NCBI RefSeq assembly: GCF_015158295.1
Contig: NZ_JACDXV010000001.1
Coordinates: forward strand, 62,001 to 126,000
From: Devosia faecipullorum
GTDB taxonomy: Bacteria; Pseudomonadota; Alphaproteobacteria; Rhizobiales; Devosiaceae
Direction: 5' to 3'
Length of the DNA stretch: 64,000 nt
A model generated the notes under the pieces. The model ran no database searches. It saw only the letters and a list, made by a program, of their open reading frames with translations, and was not told where the DNA came from. Shown here piece after piece: positions 32,351-42,756 of the stretch (positions are counted from its first letter, which is position 1; each line of letters starts with the position of its first letter). The translations under genes were made by a program, and so were the position numbers.

Positions 32351-33649
32351 CTAAGCTGCGTCCTCATGCACGAAAACGCTTCTGCCTCCGACAATAGTGC
32401 GCATGACCTTGCCCTGCATGCGGGCATTTTCAAAACTGGTATTGCGGGATTTCGAACGCAAGTCGCGTTCGTTCACCTGCCAGGGATAGTCAAAATCGAA
32501 CAGGATCAGGTCAGCCGGCGCGCCGCGCGCGATGCGGCCGGTTTCGAGGCCGAGAATTTCGGCCGGGCGGCTGGTCATGGCGCGCAACAGGGTCAACAGG
32601 TCCACCTCGCCCGAATGGACCAGGCGCAGGGCGGCGGCGAGCAGGGTTTCAAGGCCGATGGCGCCATCGGAGGCTTCGGCGAAGGGCTGGCGCTTGACCT
32701 CGCTGTCCTGCGGATCGTGATCGGAATGGATGACGTCGATGACGCCCGCGCGCAGGCCGGCAATGACTGCCTGCCGGTCGTCCTCGGACCGCAGCGGCGG
32801 ATTGAGCTTGAAATAGGATCTGTATCGCCCGATGTCGTTTTCGTTGAGACAGAGGTTGTTGATCGAGATCCCGGCGGTAACCTTGCCGTTACGGGACTTG
32901 GCATCCTTGAGCAGCGCCACCGAGGCTTCCGTGGAAATCTGCGCCGCATGATAACGGACCTTGGTCAGGCCGGCCAATTGCAGGTCGCGGGCGAGAGGGA
33001 TGGTCTCGGCCTCGCGCGGAATGCCCTTCAGCCCCAGAATAGTGGCGAAATAGCCTTCATTCATCACCCCGTCGCCGGCAAGCCCAGCATCGACGACGTG
33101 ATGCACGAAAGCCATGTCGAAATTGGCCGCATAGGACATGGCGCTGCGCAACAGGGCGCTGGACTGGATCGAGGATGCGCCATCGGTGAGGCAGACCGCG
33201 CCCGCTTCCTTGAGCAGGCCGAATTCGGTGATTTCCTTGCCGCCAAGCCCCTTGGTGATGGCGGCGGCAGGCAGGATGCGCGCCGGGGACTGCACTTCGG
33301 CGCGGCGGATCAGAAAATCCACCAGTGCGCCATCGTCCACGACTGGACTGGTATCGGGCATCATCACGAAGGAGGTGACACCACCGGCAACGGCAGCCGC
33401 TCCCGCCGAGGCCAGCGTTTCGCGATATTCCTTGCCCGGCTCGCCGACAAAGACGCGCATGTCGACCAGGCCCGGAGCGACTATGTGGCCATTGGCGTTG
33501 ATCACTTCGGCGCCGTCGGGCACGCCCACAGGGCCACCAAAGGCCAGATCGCCGATGCGGCCATTTTCGACCAGCACCGCGCCCATCTGGTCCGTGCCGG
33601 AGGCCGGATCGACGATGCGGGCATTTTCGATAAGCAGCGGCCGGGTCAT
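32351..33649 (-). CDS. pyrX: Dihydroorotase-like PyrX, probably non-catalytic partner of PyrB
   Basis: 432-residue dihydroorotase-fold protein. The usual metal motif D-x-H-x-H after the APGLVD strand is replaced by [10 protein letters not shown], with Arg65 and Phe67 where the two zinc-binding histidines should be. Later segments are retained in part ([21 protein letters not shown]). This matches the inactive dihydroorotases (PyrC', PyrX) that hold aspartate carbamoyltransferase together in pseudomonads and others. It overlaps pyrB by 4 bases. A catalytic dihydroorotase must be encoded elsewhere. Automatic annotation would call it pyrC. Loss of activity is inferred from the missing ligands. 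Confidence 0.88.
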   Translation of the reverse strand: MTRPLLIENARIVDPASGTDQMGAVLVENGRIGDLAFGGPVGVPDGAEVINANGHIVAPGLVDMRVFVGEPGKEYRETLASAGAAAVAGGVTSFVMMPDTSPVVDDGALVDFLIRRAEVQSPARILPAAAITKGLGGKEITEFGLLKEAGAVCLTDGASSIQSSALLRSAMSYAANFDMAFVHHVVDAGLAGDGVMNEGYFATILGLKGIPREAETIPLARDLQLAGLTKVRYHAAQISTEASVALLKDAKSRNGKVTAGISINNLCLNENDIGRYRSYFKLNPPLRSEDDRQAVIAGLRAGVIDVIHSDHDPQDSEVKRQPFAEASDGAIGLETLLAAALRLVHSGEVDLLTLLRAMTSRPAEILGLETGRIARGAPADLILFDFDYPWQVNERDLRSKSRNTSFENARMQGKVMRTIVGGRSVFVHEDAA

Positions 33650-34617
33650 GGCTGATTCCTCGCGGGCAGGAGCGCATCAAGCACGGCCATGCGCACCGCC
33701 ACGCCCATTTCCACCTGGTCGGTGATGACGCTGCGCGGCCCATCGGCGATGGCGGGGTCGATTTCGACGCCGCGGTTCATCGGCCCCGGATGCATGACGA
33801 TGGCGTCAGGCCTGGCATGGGCCAGCCGCGCCTCGTCCAAGCCGTAGAAGCGGTAATATTCGCGCACCGAGGGGATCATCTTGCCATTGGCGCGCTCGTG
33901 CTGGAGCCGCAGCATCATCACCACGTCGGCGCCCTTGAGCCCTTCTTCCATGTCGGTGAACACCTCGGTGGCGAGATTTTCGATGCCAGCGGGCAAGAGA
34001 GTGCGGGGGGCGACGACTCGGGTGCGGACATTGAGCGCGCCCAGCAGCAGCAGATTGGAACGGGCGACGCGCGAATTGGCGATGTCGCCGCAAATGGCGA
34101 CGGTGAGGCCCGCCAGCCGCCCCTTGTGATTGCGGATGGTCAGCGCATCGAGCAGCGCCTGCGTCGGATGTTCATGCGCGCCGTCTCCGGCATTGATCAC
34201 CGAACAGCCGACCTTCTGGCTCAGCAACTCCACCGCCCCCGCCGCCGAATGGCGCACCACCAGCACATCGGGGCGCATGGCGTTGAGGGTAGCGGCGGTA
34301 TCGACCAGCGTTTCGCCCTTGGAGACCGACGAGGTCTTGACCGACATATTGACCACCAGCGCCCCGAGGCGCTTGCCGGCGATCTCGAACGAGGATTGCG
34401 TGCGGGTCGAGGGCTCGAAGAACAGATTGATCTGCGTCTTGCCCGTGAGGGTCGGCAGCGATTTCCGCTCCTGGCGCGATATGGCGATCATTCGTTCCGC
34501 CCGGTCGAGCAGGTCCACAATCTCGTGTTGCTGCAAATCCGCGATGGAAATCAGATGGCGCTGGGCGAATGGGGGAAAGTCGCCGGATTGCCCGGCCTGA
34601 GAAGTCTGCTGCGGCAT
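33646..34617 (-). CDS. pyrB: Aspartate carbamoyltransferase catalytic chain
   Basis: 323-residue enzyme that joins carbamoyl phosphate and aspartate in pyrimidine synthesis. The carbamoyl-phosphate loop [13 protein letters not shown] (about 66-78) and [11 protein letters not shown] are intact, and the aspartate loop [10 protein letters not shown] is present. The N-terminal extension of about 20 residues before HLISIADL is typical for the type that binds a dihydroorotase partner. It overlaps pyrX, giving a pyrB-pyrX operon that probably continues to the dipeptidase gene. Confidence 0.97.
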   Translation of the reverse strand: MPQQTSQAGQSGDFPPFAQRHLISIADLQQHEIVDLLDRAERMIAISRQERKSLPTLTGKTQINLFFEPSTRTQSSFEIAGKRLGALVVNMSVKTSSVSKGETLVDTAATLNAMRPDVLVVRHSAAGAVELLSQKVGCSVINAGDGAHEHPTQALLDALTIRNHKGRLAGLTVAICGDIANSRVARSNLLLLGALNVRTRVVAPRTLLPAGIENLATEVFTDMEEGLKGADVVMMLRLQHERANGKMIPSVREYYRFYGLDEARLAHARPDAIVMHPGPMNRGVEIDPAIADGPRSVITDQVEMGVAVRMAVLDALLPARNQP

Positions 34618-34684
34618 GTCGCATCCCTTGCGATTTGCTGCGGTCTAGCCGAGGGGGAGGGGCGGGCGCAAGCCAAACCCGCGA

Positions 34685-35140
34685 TTATCCCCGCCGTAGC
34701 CGGTCAAGCGCGCCCTGCAGGATGTAGCTGGCCGCCAGCTTGTCCACCACTTCGGCGCGCCGGTCGCGGCGCAAATCGGCCTCGATCATCATCCTGGTGA
34801 CGGCCGAGGTGGACAGTCGCTCGTCCCAGAAGGCGATGGGCAAGGAAATTTTCGGCGCCAGATTGCGGGCGAAGGCGCGGGTGGATTGCACGCGCGGCCC
34901 CTCGCTGCCGTCCATGTTGAGCGGCAGGCCGAGAATGATGGCCACGGCCTGGTTCTCCCCGATCAGTTCGATAATCCGATCGGCATCCTGGGTGAACTTG
35001 GTCCTCTTTATGGTCTCGAGCGGGCTGGCCGAATAGCGCATGGCGTCGGAAACGGCGACACCAATGGTCTTGGTGCCCAGATCGAGACCCAGAATTTTTC
35101 CCGAGGGCGGGATGAGGGCGAGAGGGTTATCGTCGGTCAC
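34685..35140 (-). CDS. ruvX: Putative pre-16S rRNA nuclease / Holliday junction resolvase RuvX (YqgF)
   Basis: 151-residue RNase H-fold nuclease. The first catalytic Asp is D20 in ILGLDLGTKTIGVAVSD, with later acidic positions in FWDERLST and at the end near VVDKLAASYIL. The family matures 16S rRNA in E. coli. GTG at 35140 (M-T-D-D-N-P) gives the usual length; an ATG 108 bases upstream would add a Pro/Ser-rich leader that reaches into the next gene. It is divergent from the degenerate metallo-hydrolase-like gene. Confidence 0.9.
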   Translation of the reverse strand: MTDDNPLALIPPSGKILGLDLGTKTIGVAVSDAMRYSASPLETIKRTKFTQDADRIIELIGENQAVAIILGLPLNMDGSEGPRVQSTRAFARNLAPKISLPIAFWDERLSTSAVTRMMIEADLRRDRRAEVVDKLAASYILQGALDRLRRG

Positions 35141-35210
35141 TGGCAGCTCGCTGGGCGGTGTAAATTGTCCTATAGGCCGGCTGGGCCCACTTGGCGACGG
35201 AAAAGCACCG

Positions 35211-35735
35211 ATGAAACTCACCTGGTTTGGAAACAGCGCCTTCCGCATTCACGGCGGTGGGCAGATCGTCGTGGTTGATGCCGATTCTGCGCCGCAAATT
35301 GTGGCGGTCAGTGAATTGGTGAGCGGGGCGGATCATGTGATTGCGCTCGATGGCGCGGGCGAGGTGACCGATCTGGCAACGTGGAAGCCCCGGGCGCGCC
35401 TGCGGCTCGTGGATGGGGGCGACGAGGTGCGGCCGGTGCAGATCTGGCGAGCGGGGGACAAATGCCTCCTGATCGAGCCGGACGAAGACATGCCGCTCCT
35501 GCTGGTCGCGGGGCCGGTGCCGGAATTGGGGCGCTGGGTGGAAAAGGCGGTCGTCGTGCTGCTGGGTCAGGATCTGGCGGCGCGCGGCGAGCAATTGGTG
35601 GCGCGGGCGATTCCCGGCCTCATCGCGCTGGCCGGAGCGGATGGAGAGGTGGAAGCCGCCTTTGCCCGCCTGCCGCCGAAACTGGATGGCGCGGGCCTCA
35701 TCGCGCTCGAACCCGGCATGGCTGTGGAAGTCTGA
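35211..35735 (+). CDS. Degenerate metallo-beta-lactamase-fold protein (UPF0173-like remnant)
   Basis: 174 residues. The opening [17 protein letters not shown] resembles UPF0173 metal-dependent hydrolases, which begin MKITWLGHSAFRI. Those are about 230 residues long and have an HxHxDH zinc site; here the histidines are absent and the protein is shorter. The Asn in FGNSAF replaces the His of the family. The frame is open and codon use is ordinary, so it is probably expressed. As far as I recall, intact UPF0173 genes sit near ruvX and gatC in rhizobia, which would make this a position-conserved but catalytically dead version. Confidence 0.65.
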   Translation: MKLTWFGNSAFRIHGGGQIVVVDADSAPQIVAVSELVSGADHVIALDGAGEVTDLATWKPRARLRLVDGGDEVRPVQIWRAGDKCLLIEPDEDMPLLLVAGPVPELGRWVEKAVVVLLGQDLAARGEQLVARAIPGLIALAGADGEVEAAFARLPPKLDGAGLIALEPGMAVEV

Positions 35736-35821
35736 TCCGGGCCATAACCCATTTTCATTGTCTTTTGCCCCGGCGCATTGCTAATAACGCCCAACACGCC
35801 TTTGCCTATTGGAGTTTTGTC

Positions 35822-36109
35822 ATGTCCGTGGACGCCGCCACCGTCAAGCGCATCGGGCGCCTCGCGCGCATCCGTATCGAGGAAGACGAGGTCGCCGCCT
35901 ACCAGAACGAGCTCAACGCCATTCTGGGATTTGTCGAGCAGCTTGCCGAGATTGATGTCGAGGGCGTCGAAGCCATGACCTCGGTGACGCCGATGAAGTT
36001 GCGCCGCCGCGACGATGTGGTGAGCGATGGCGGCTATGCCGAAAAGATCGTCGCCAATGCGCCGCTGACCGAAGACAATTTCTTCATGGTGCCCAAGGTG
36101 GTCGAATAA
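35822..36109 (+). CDS. gatC: Asp-tRNA(Asn)/Glu-tRNA(Gln) amidotransferase subunit C
   Basis: 95-residue subunit of the GatCAB amidotransferase. It wraps around GatA and stabilises the complex. The family pattern is clear: [36 protein letters not shown], and the end [16 protein letters not shown]. An acetyltransferase gene begins on the next base after its stop, with gatA behind it. Confidence 0.97.
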   Translation: MSVDAATVKRIGRLARIRIEEDEVAAYQNELNAILGFVEQLAEIDVEGVEAMTSVTPMKLRRRDDVVSDGGYAEKIVANAPLTEDNFFMVPKVVE

Positions 36110-36595
36110 ATGGCGGTGAGCATCGCCATCGAAACGCCCTTGCAGGACGATGTGCGTACGCTCGTTGCCGCGCTCAACGCCCATTTGCAGCCGCTATCGC
36201 CGCCGCAATTCCAGTTCAAGATGAGCGTCGAGCAGATGGCCGACAGCGATACCACGCTGTTCGTGGCGCGCGACGGGAGCGGCAAGGCCGTGGGGATGGG
36301 CGCGCTTAAGGTGCATGGCCCAGAGCTTGGCGAGGTCAAGCGTATGTTCACCTTGCCTGAAATGCGCGGCCAGCGCGTCGGCGCGCAATTGCTGGAGCGG
36401 ATCGTGGAATTGGCGTGCGCGCGCAACCTGCCGGTCGTGATGCTGGAAACCGGCACCGGCGCCGGCATGGCCGAGGCGCACAGGCTCTATGCGCGCCACG
36501 GCTTCGTGCCGCGCGGTCCCTTCCTTGATTATCCCGACAGCCCCTGGTCGGCCTTTTTTGAATTGCCGCTATCGGCGCCGGCGCAGGCAGCCTGA
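36110..36595 (+). CDS. GNAT N-acetyltransferase inserted between gatC and gatA
   Basis: 161-residue GNAT domain: LFVARDGSGKAVGMGALKVH, then VKRMFTLPEMRGQRVGAQLL carrying the acetyl-CoA loop, and LETGTGAGMAEAHRLYARHGF. Its ATG follows the gatC stop directly and gatA begins 34 bases downstream, so it is translated from the gat transcript. Substrate unknown; a role in tRNA amidation is not implied by the sequence. It resembles PhnO/YhbS-like small-molecule acetylases more than ribosomal-protein ones. Confidence 0.88.
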   Translation: MAVSIAIETPLQDDVRTLVAALNAHLQPLSPPQFQFKMSVEQMADSDTTLFVARDGSGKAVGMGALKVHGPELGEVKRMFTLPEMRGQRVGAQLLERIVELACARNLPVVMLETGTGAGMAEAHRLYARHGFVPRGPFLDYPDSPWSAFFELPLSAPAQAA

Positions 36596-36629
36596 GTGCC
36601 GCCCGCCGCGATGAATGAGAGATATTTCC

Positions 36630-38114
36630 GTGACTGATCTGACCAAACTGAGCATTGCCGATGCCCGCAAGGGTCTCAAGGACAAGAGCTTCACCGCGCT
36701 CGAACTGACCGACGCCTATATCGGGGCCATCGAGACCGCCAATCCCAAGCTCAATGCCTATGTGGCGACGACGCCGGAAAAGGCGCGGGACATGGCCAGG
36801 GCCAGCGACGCGAAGCTGGCGCAGGGGCAGGGCGGTCCTCTCGAAGGTATTCCGCTGGGCATCAAGGATCTGTTCGCCACCAAGGGCGTGCATACTCAGG
36901 CCGCCAGCCACATTCTCGACGGCTTCAAGCCGGAATACGAATCGAGCGTCACTGCCAATCTGTGGCGCGACGGTGCTGTCATGCTGGGCAAGCTCAACAT
37001 GGACGAATTCGCCATGGGCTCGTCCAACGAGACTTCCTTTTACGGCCCGGTGATCAGCCCGTTCCGCGCCGAAGGCAGCAATGCCGATCTGGTGCCGGGC
37101 GGCTCTTCCGGCGGCTCGGCTGCGGCGGTTTCGGCCTGGCTCTGCGCCGGGGCGACGGCAACCGATACCGGCGGCTCGATCCGCCAGCCCGCCGCCTTTA
37201 CCGGCACGGTCGGTATCAAGCCGACCTATGGCCGCGCCTCGCGCTGGGGCACCGTGGCTTTTGCCTCCTCGCTCGACCAGGCCGGGCCGATTGCCCGCAC
37301 CGTCGAAGACGCGGCGATCATGATGACCTCGATGTCCGGCTTCGATCCCAAGGATTCGACCAGTGTCGATATCCCGGTTCCCGATTTCGCCGCCGCCGTC
37401 GAGCGCGGAGTGAAGGGTCTCACCATCGGCGTTCCCAAGGAATACCGCATGGATGGCATGCCGGCGGAAATCGAAAAGCTCTGGAGCGAGGGTCTTGAAT
37501 GGCTCAAGGCCGAAGGCGCCAGCGTCAAGGACATTTCCCTGCCGCATACCAAATACGCGCTGCCCGCCTATTACATCGTCGCCCCCGCCGAAGCCTCGTC
37601 CAACCTCGCCCGCTATGACGGGGTGAAATACGGCCTGCGCGTGTCCGGCAAGGACATTACCGACATGTACGAGCTGACCCGCGCCGCCGGATTCGGCCGC
37701 GAGGTGAAGCGCCGCGTCATGATCGGCACCTATGTGCTTTCGGCCGGCTATTTCGACGCCTATTACGTCAAGGCGCAGAAGGTGCGCACGCTGATCAAGA
37801 AGGATTTCGAGGACGCCTTCAATGCTGGCGTCGATGCGATCCTGACCCCGGCGACGCCCTCGGCGGCTTTCGGCATCGGCGATGAGGCTCTGGCCGCCGA
37901 TCCGGTGGCCATGTATCTCAACGACGTCTTCACCGTCACCGTGAACATGGCGGGCCTGCCGGGCATCGCCGTTCCGGCGGGCAAGGATGCGCAGGGCCTG
38001 CCGCTCGGCCTGCAGCTTATCGGCAAGCCCTTCGACGAGGAAACCCTGTTCGCGGCGGCCCGCGTCATTGAAAAGAGCGCCGGCGGCGACTTTGCGCCCA
38101 AGCGCTGGTGGTAA
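36630..38114 (+). CDS. gatA: Asp-tRNA(Asn)/Glu-tRNA(Gln) amidotransferase subunit A
   Basis: 494-residue amidase that frees ammonia from glutamine for the transamidation of misacylated Glu-tRNA(Gln) or Asp-tRNA(Asn). The Ser-cisSer-Lys triad is intact: K79 in GIKD, S159 in GGSSGGS and S183 in [13 protein letters not shown] 36630 is chosen because GAGAG lies about 8 bases upstream and family members start M-T-D-L-T-x-L; ATG 36615 (five codons longer) is the alternative. It is the last gene of gatC-GNAT-gatA and is followed by a hairpin. gatB is not in the window. Confidence 0.96.
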   Translation: MTDLTKLSIADARKGLKDKSFTALELTDAYIGAIETANPKLNAYVATTPEKARDMARASDAKLAQGQGGPLEGIPLGIKDLFATKGVHTQAASHILDGFKPEYESSVTANLWRDGAVMLGKLNMDEFAMGSSNETSFYGPVISPFRAEGSNADLVPGGSSGGSAAAVSAWLCAGATATDTGGSIRQPAAFTGTVGIKPTYGRASRWGTVAFASSLDQAGPIARTVEDAAIMMTSMSGFDPKDSTSVDIPVPDFAAAVERGVKGLTIGVPKEYRMDGMPAEIEKLWSEGLEWLKAEGASVKDISLPHTKYALPAYYIVAPAEASSNLARYDGVKYGLRVSGKDITDMYELTRAAGFGREVKRRVMIGTYVLSAGYFDAYYVKAQKVRTLIKKDFEDAFNAGVDAILTPATPSAAFGIGDEALAADPVAMYLNDVFTVTVNMAGLPGIAVPAGKDAQGLPLGLQLIGKPFDEETLFAAARVIEKSAGGDFAPKRWW

Positions 38115-38124
38115 GCCAAAAAAC

Positions 38125-38148
38125 CGGCAGCGCTTGATTGCGCTGCCG
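38125..38148 (+). terminator. Likely terminator after gatA
   Basis: A perfect 9-bp GC-rich stem, CGGCAGCGC with GCGCTGCCG and a TTGATT loop, lies 11 bases past the gatA stop. Only a short T stretch follows, so efficiency is uncertain. Confidence 0.55.
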
Positions 38149-38234
38149 TTCCGGCCTATTTGCGGCCAATGCACAAGTTGAAACTGGTTGTGACGCGCCC
38201 CTTGGCGGCGTCCGGGCCGACAGGAATAACGCCG

Positions 38235-38552
38235 ATGGCCGTTGATATATTCACGACGCTCGACTGGTCCGAGCCGCCCAAGGATATGAGCAAGCCGTTG
38301 CAGGCGCTTTGGTGGCTCAAGAAGGGTGAGTTTCGCGTCGGCGTCGAATGGGAAAGGGCGCATAATATCGTCCAGTCCATGGAAGGCGTTCAGGCTTTCG
38401 ATTGGGTCCATGCGCTCATGCACTGGATCGAAGCCGATATGGGCAATGCCGATTACTGGTATCGCCGCGCTGGCAAGCGCCGCGCCACCGCCAGCGTGTC
38501 CGCCGAATGGGAACATATCGCTGCTGCGTTGAGCGAAGTCACGCGGCACTGA
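38235..38552 (+). CDS. Small Trp-rich conserved-looking protein of unknown function
   Basis: 105 residues, not recognised. The ATG at 38235 has AGGAAT about 8 bases upstream. The protein is helical and unusually rich in Trp: FTTLDWSEPP, ALWWLKKGEFRVG, WERAHNIVQ, WVHALMHWIEAD and YWYRRAGK. The layout looks like a compact helical bundle without a membrane segment. It resembles small proteins seen in other Hyphomicrobiales, but I cannot name a family. It stands alone between a terminator and a dispersed repeat. Confidence 0.65.
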   Translation: MAVDIFTTLDWSEPPKDMSKPLQALWWLKKGEFRVGVEWERAHNIVQSMEGVQAFDWVHALMHWIEADMGNADYWYRRAGKRRATASVSAEWEHIAAALSEVTRH

Positions 38553-38586
38553 CGCCGCGCGAGCCGAAAGCCCTTGTGGCGCGAGA

Positions 38587-38621
38587 ATGGATTGCCGGGA
38601 CAAGCCCGGCAATGACGAAGG
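38587..38621. repeat. Dispersed palindromic repeat, copy 3
   Basis: ATGGATTGCCGGGACAAGCC continues to CGGCAATGACGAAGG. It has the best-paired arms of the three copies (ATTGCCGGG with CCCGGCAAT). It lies in the 257-base gap before the chorismate mutase gene, where nothing else is seen. Confidence 0.75.
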
Positions 38622-38809
38622 CCGGATGAGGGCAGGGCATCGCCCTCCGTTCTCCCAAAAAACCTCAGACATTCCGACAATTCTTGCATGTTGCCGGCGC
38701 TGCGCTTGTCGGTCACCTGATTGGCCATATGGACGAGGGCTTGCGGGTTGAAATCGGCCGCGGCGCGGTGCACACCAGCACCAGCCTGATTTCAGCCAAG
38801 GATTGTGTC

Positions 38810-39124
38810 GTGACCGCCGTCAAATTGCCCGCCCAATGCGAAACCAAGGATGATGTGCGCACCGAGATCGACCGCATCGACCAGGCGCTGCTGAACCTGT
38901 TCGCGGAGCGGCATGGCTATGTAACGCGCATGGCCGAGATCAAGACCGATCCGCATGAGGCCTTCGACCCGGTGCGGATCGAAGCGGTCATCACGAAAGT
39001 GCGGAGCCGCTCTTTGGACCTTGATCTGGATGAGGATCAGGCCGAACTTATCTGGCGGACCCTTATCGACTGGAACATCAACTACGAGAAGGGCATCATC
39101 GCGGCGCGCCGCCGGAGCAGATAG
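38810..39124 (+). CDS. Chorismate mutase, AroQ type
   Basis: 104-residue all-helical monofunctional chorismate mutase that turns chorismate into prephenate for Phe and Tyr synthesis. The AroQ pattern is visible: VRTEIDRIDQALLNLFAERHGYVTRMAEIK, with the active-site Arg and Lys, then FDPVRIEAVITKVRSR. GTG 38810 has AAGGA about 8 bases upstream and fits the family; an earlier start would read through the intergenic region. An acetyltransferase gene follows after 9 bases. Confidence 0.9.
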   Translation: MTAVKLPAQCETKDDVRTEIDRIDQALLNLFAERHGYVTRMAEIKTDPHEAFDPVRIEAVITKVRSRSLDLDLDEDQAELIWRTLIDWNINYEKGIIAARRRSR

Positions 39125-39133
39125 GAGCAGGAA

Positions 39134-39643
39134 GTGCCGGGGTTCAGGATACGCAAGGCGGAAATCACCGATGCGCCCCGACTCGCCGATATTGCCTATC
39201 GCGCCTGGGAAAGCGGCATCCTGCCGATTCTGACCGATCCCAAGGATGCGCGCGATACCGAACGCCGGCGGCTGGGCCGGGCGGTGGGCGAAGGCTGGCG
39301 CCATTCCATCGTCGCCGAAATCGATGATGTTGCCGTCGGCTGGTGCTCGCGCCGGCCCGGCCGCGCCTATATTCCATATTTGTTCGTCATGCCCGAAATC
39401 CAGGGACACGGCATCGGCGCCATGCTGCTGGAGCGCATGGAAATGATGCTGGAGCTTGAAGGAGCGTCTCGCATTCACCTCGAAACTCCCGCCGATCACG
39501 TCCGGGCGGTGCGGTTCTATGAAAGGCAGGGCTATCACATTCTGGCGCTGCGCACCGAGGGTGGACGCGGGCCCGATCCCTTTGCCAGCGTACATCTGGA
39601 AAAGCGCCTGCGCCCTTATGACGGTATCATCGACGAACAATAG
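39134..39643 (+). CDS. GNAT N-acetyltransferase
   Basis: 169-residue GNAT domain: GFRIRKAEITDAPRLADIAYRAWE at the N-terminus, IPYLFVMPEIQGHGIGAMLL as the acetyl-CoA loop (Q-G-H-G-I-G), and AVRFYERQGYHIL. The start is GTG 39134, behind AGGA. Nine bases separate it from the chorismate mutase gene and 14 from the next small gene, so all three look like one operon. The substrate is unknown. Confidence 0.9.
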   Translation: MPGFRIRKAEITDAPRLADIAYRAWESGILPILTDPKDARDTERRRLGRAVGEGWRHSIVAEIDDVAVGWCSRRPGRAYIPYLFVMPEIQGHGIGAMLLERMEMMLELEGASRIHLETPADHVRAVRFYERQGYHILALRTEGGRGPDPFASVHLEKRLRPYDGIIDEQ

Positions 39644-39657
39644 GGGCGCGCTTCGCC

Positions 39658-39834
39658 ATGGCCGACATTGTCAATCTGCGCACCTTCCGCAAACAGAAAG
39701 CCCGTGCCGGCAAGGAGGAAGCCGCCGAAGCCAATCGGCTGAAATTCGGCCGCACCAAGACGGAGAAACAGCGCGACGCGCTGGAAAAAGTGCGGGCGGA
39801 AAAGCATATCGAGGGGCATAAGCGGGAGGAGTAG
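39658..39834 (+). CDS. DUF4169-family small basic protein
   Basis: 58 residues, rich in Lys, Arg, Glu and Ala. It opens ADIVNLRTFRKQKAR, the signature of DUF4169, and ends HIEGHKREE. It is predicted to be one long helix. The function of the family is unknown; the family is common in alphaproteobacteria. It follows the acetyltransferase gene in the same direction, and its stop codon is joined to the repeat GATCGTTTCA. Confidence 0.85.
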   Translation: MADIVNLRTFRKQKARAGKEEAAEANRLKFGRTKTEKQRDALEKVRAEKHIEGHKREE

Positions 39835-39855
39835 ATCGTTTCATTTTTATTGAAA
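39834..39855. repeat. GATCGTTTCA-type element end with hairpin
   Basis: GATCGTTTCA directly follows the DUF4169 stop and forms a hairpin GTTTCA/TGAAAC with an A/T-rich loop. The same ten bases begin the element at 17917 (17921-17930) and also follow the aqpZ stop at 42744-42753. Confidence 0.5.
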
Positions 39856-39879
39856 CACGGTGGTATCCCGACCACCAAC

Positions 39880-39977
39880 GTCATTCCGGCGCAGGCCGGA
39901 ATCCACGCTGACGAGCACAAGCGACATTCAGCACGCCGAAGAGACAAAACATGGATTCCGGCCTGCGCCGGAATGAC
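39880..39977. repeat. Perfect 26-bp inverted repeat pair
   Basis: The arm at 39880-39905 (GTCATTCCGGCGCAGGCCGG then AATCCA) is the exact complement of 39952-39977, with 46 bases between. Each arm is itself palindromic around CCGG. The outer words TGGATT and AATGAC are shared with the dispersed repeat at 25581, 31201 and 38587, so this is probably a related family. Confidence 0.8.
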
Positions 39978-40044
39978 ACGGCGGATGTTTCCATAAAAGC
40001 GTGAAGGGCTCCAGGCGCCGTTTTGCACCGCCGGGCGGGTCCCC

Positions 40045-40476
40045 TTACCAATCCACCTGGCAAACCACGCCATCGGGGCCGAACTGCATGCTCTCGGCGG
40101 TATATTGGAAAATCTCCAGCTTGACCCCGCTCGGGTCGGCCAGCCAGCATTGCCAGGTGTGATCGACGCCCAGCTTCTTGTCGGTGATTGCGACGCCCTT
40201 GGCTTTGGCATTGGCCATGAAGGCGTCGATATCGTCGGTTTCGAAACAGAGATGATTGATCTGGTTGCTCTCCTCGAACCGCGACTCGCCCTTCTTGAAC
40301 ACCTCCACGAAGGTGCGATTGCCGAAATCGAGATAGAAGCCGATCCGCTCCTCGCCGCGCTTGAAATCGAATTTCGGCGTCACTCCCGTCACCTCGCGAT
40401 AGAAGGTTTCCACCGCATCGAGGTTGCGAGCGAAAATGCAGGTATGGGCAACCTGCTTGACGAGAGGCTTGATCAA
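40045..40476 (-). CDS. VOC-family protein (glyoxalase/bleomycin-resistance fold)
   Basis: 143-residue vicinal-oxygen-chelate protein. QVAHTCIFARNLDAVETFYRE is the first beta-alpha-beta unit with a metal-binding His; the second unit holds INHLCFETDDIDAFM, and the end carries DPSGVKLEIFQY with the metal-binding Glu. These features resemble lactoylglutathione lyase, but the substrate is unknown. TTG 40476 is preferred because GGAGGAG lies about 6 bases upstream; an ATG eleven codons earlier lacks such a site. It is divergent from eno. Confidence 0.85.
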   Translation of the reverse strand: MIKPLVKQVAHTCIFARNLDAVETFYREVTGVTPKFDFKRGEERIGFYLDFGNRTFVEVFKKGESRFEESNQINHLCFETDDIDAFMANAKAKGVAITDKKLGVDHTWQCWLADPSGVKLEIFQYTAESMQFGPDGVVCQVDW

Positions 40477-40513
40477 TTCTGTCTCCTCCAGAACGGCAAT
40501 CCGGGCCATATAA

Positions 40514-41935
<1,422 letters not shown>

Positions 41936-41960
41936 TTTCCGGAACTGCATTGAATTTGGA

Positions 41961-41992
41961 GGCCGGGCCGGACGCCCGGCCTTTTCTGTTTT
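41961..41992 (+). terminator. Rho-independent terminator after eno
   Basis: A perfect 8-bp stem, GGCCGGGC with GCCCGGCC and a 5-base loop, followed by TTTTCTGTTTTT. Confidence 0.93.
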
Positions 41993-42058
41993 TGGAAATG
42001 CCCAGAACTAAGGCAGAGTGATCGGGTTAGAATCAACTCGCTTGGGGAGTTCTTGGGC

Positions 42059-42745
42059 ATGATCAGGCGTCTGTCGGCCGAAGCTTTTGGTACATTCTGG
42101 CTCGTGTTCGGCGGGTGCGGCTCTGCCGTTCTCGCCGCGGGCATTCCTGAACTGGGCATCGGCTATGCCGGTGTCGCTCTGGCCTTCGGCCTTACCGTCC
42201 TGACCATGGCCTTCGCGGTCGGCCATATTTCCGGCGGTCACTTCAATCCGGCCGTTTCTCTCGGCCTCGCCGTTGCGGGCCGCTTTGAATACAAGGACCT
42301 GCTGCCATATTGGGCCGCGCAGGTTATCGGCGGCGCGCTGGGTGCCGCAGTGCTGTTCATCATCGCTTCGGGCACGACAGGATTTGTTGCCGGTGGCTTT
42401 GCCTCGAACGGGTACGATGCGCTCTCGCCGCACGGCTACAGCCTTGTTTCGGTCCTGATCATCGAAGTCGTGCTGACTGCCTTCTTCCTGCTGATCATCC
42501 TCGGCTCGACCTCGGCCAAGGCGCCGGCCGGCTTTGCGCCCATCGCCATCGGTCTCGGCCTGACCTTGATCCACCTGATTTCGATCCCGGTCAGCAATAC
42601 CTCGGTCAATCCGGCCCGCTCCATCGCCGCTGCGATCTTTGCGGACACCGGTGCGCTAGGTCAGGTCTGGCTGTTCATCCTCGCCCCGCTGGCCGGTGCG
42701 GCTCTGGGCGCGATTATCTGGAAGACACTGCTCGACCGCGATTGA
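42059..42745 (+). CDS. aqpZ: Aquaporin Z
   Basis: 228-residue water channel with six helices and two half-helices. Both NPA boxes are exact: HFNPAVS (N63) and SVNPARS (about 183). The selectivity filter of water-specific AqpZ is present: Phe43, the His in LIHLISIPV, the Thr in NTSV, and the Arg of NPAR. This argues for water and not glycerol. ATG 42059 has GGGGAG 9 bases upstream; a TTG two codons earlier is too close to that site. It sits between eno and the convergent amn gene. Confidence 0.96.
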   Translation: MIRRLSAEAFGTFWLVFGGCGSAVLAAGIPELGIGYAGVALAFGLTVLTMAFAVGHISGGHFNPAVSLGLAVAGRFEYKDLLPYWAAQVIGGALGAAVLFIIASGTTGFVAGGFASNGYDALSPHGYSLVSVLIIEVVLTAFFLLIILGSTSAKAPAGFAPIAIGLGLTLIHLISIPVSNTSVNPARSIAAAIFADTGALGQVWLFILAPLAGAALGAIIWKTLLDRD

Positions 42746-42756
42746 TCGTTTCAAAC

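Noticed and set aside
36348..38672. A 774-codon frame opposite the GNAT and gatA genes
   Set aside because: Antisense shadow spanning two genes and a terminator; composition untypical of protein.
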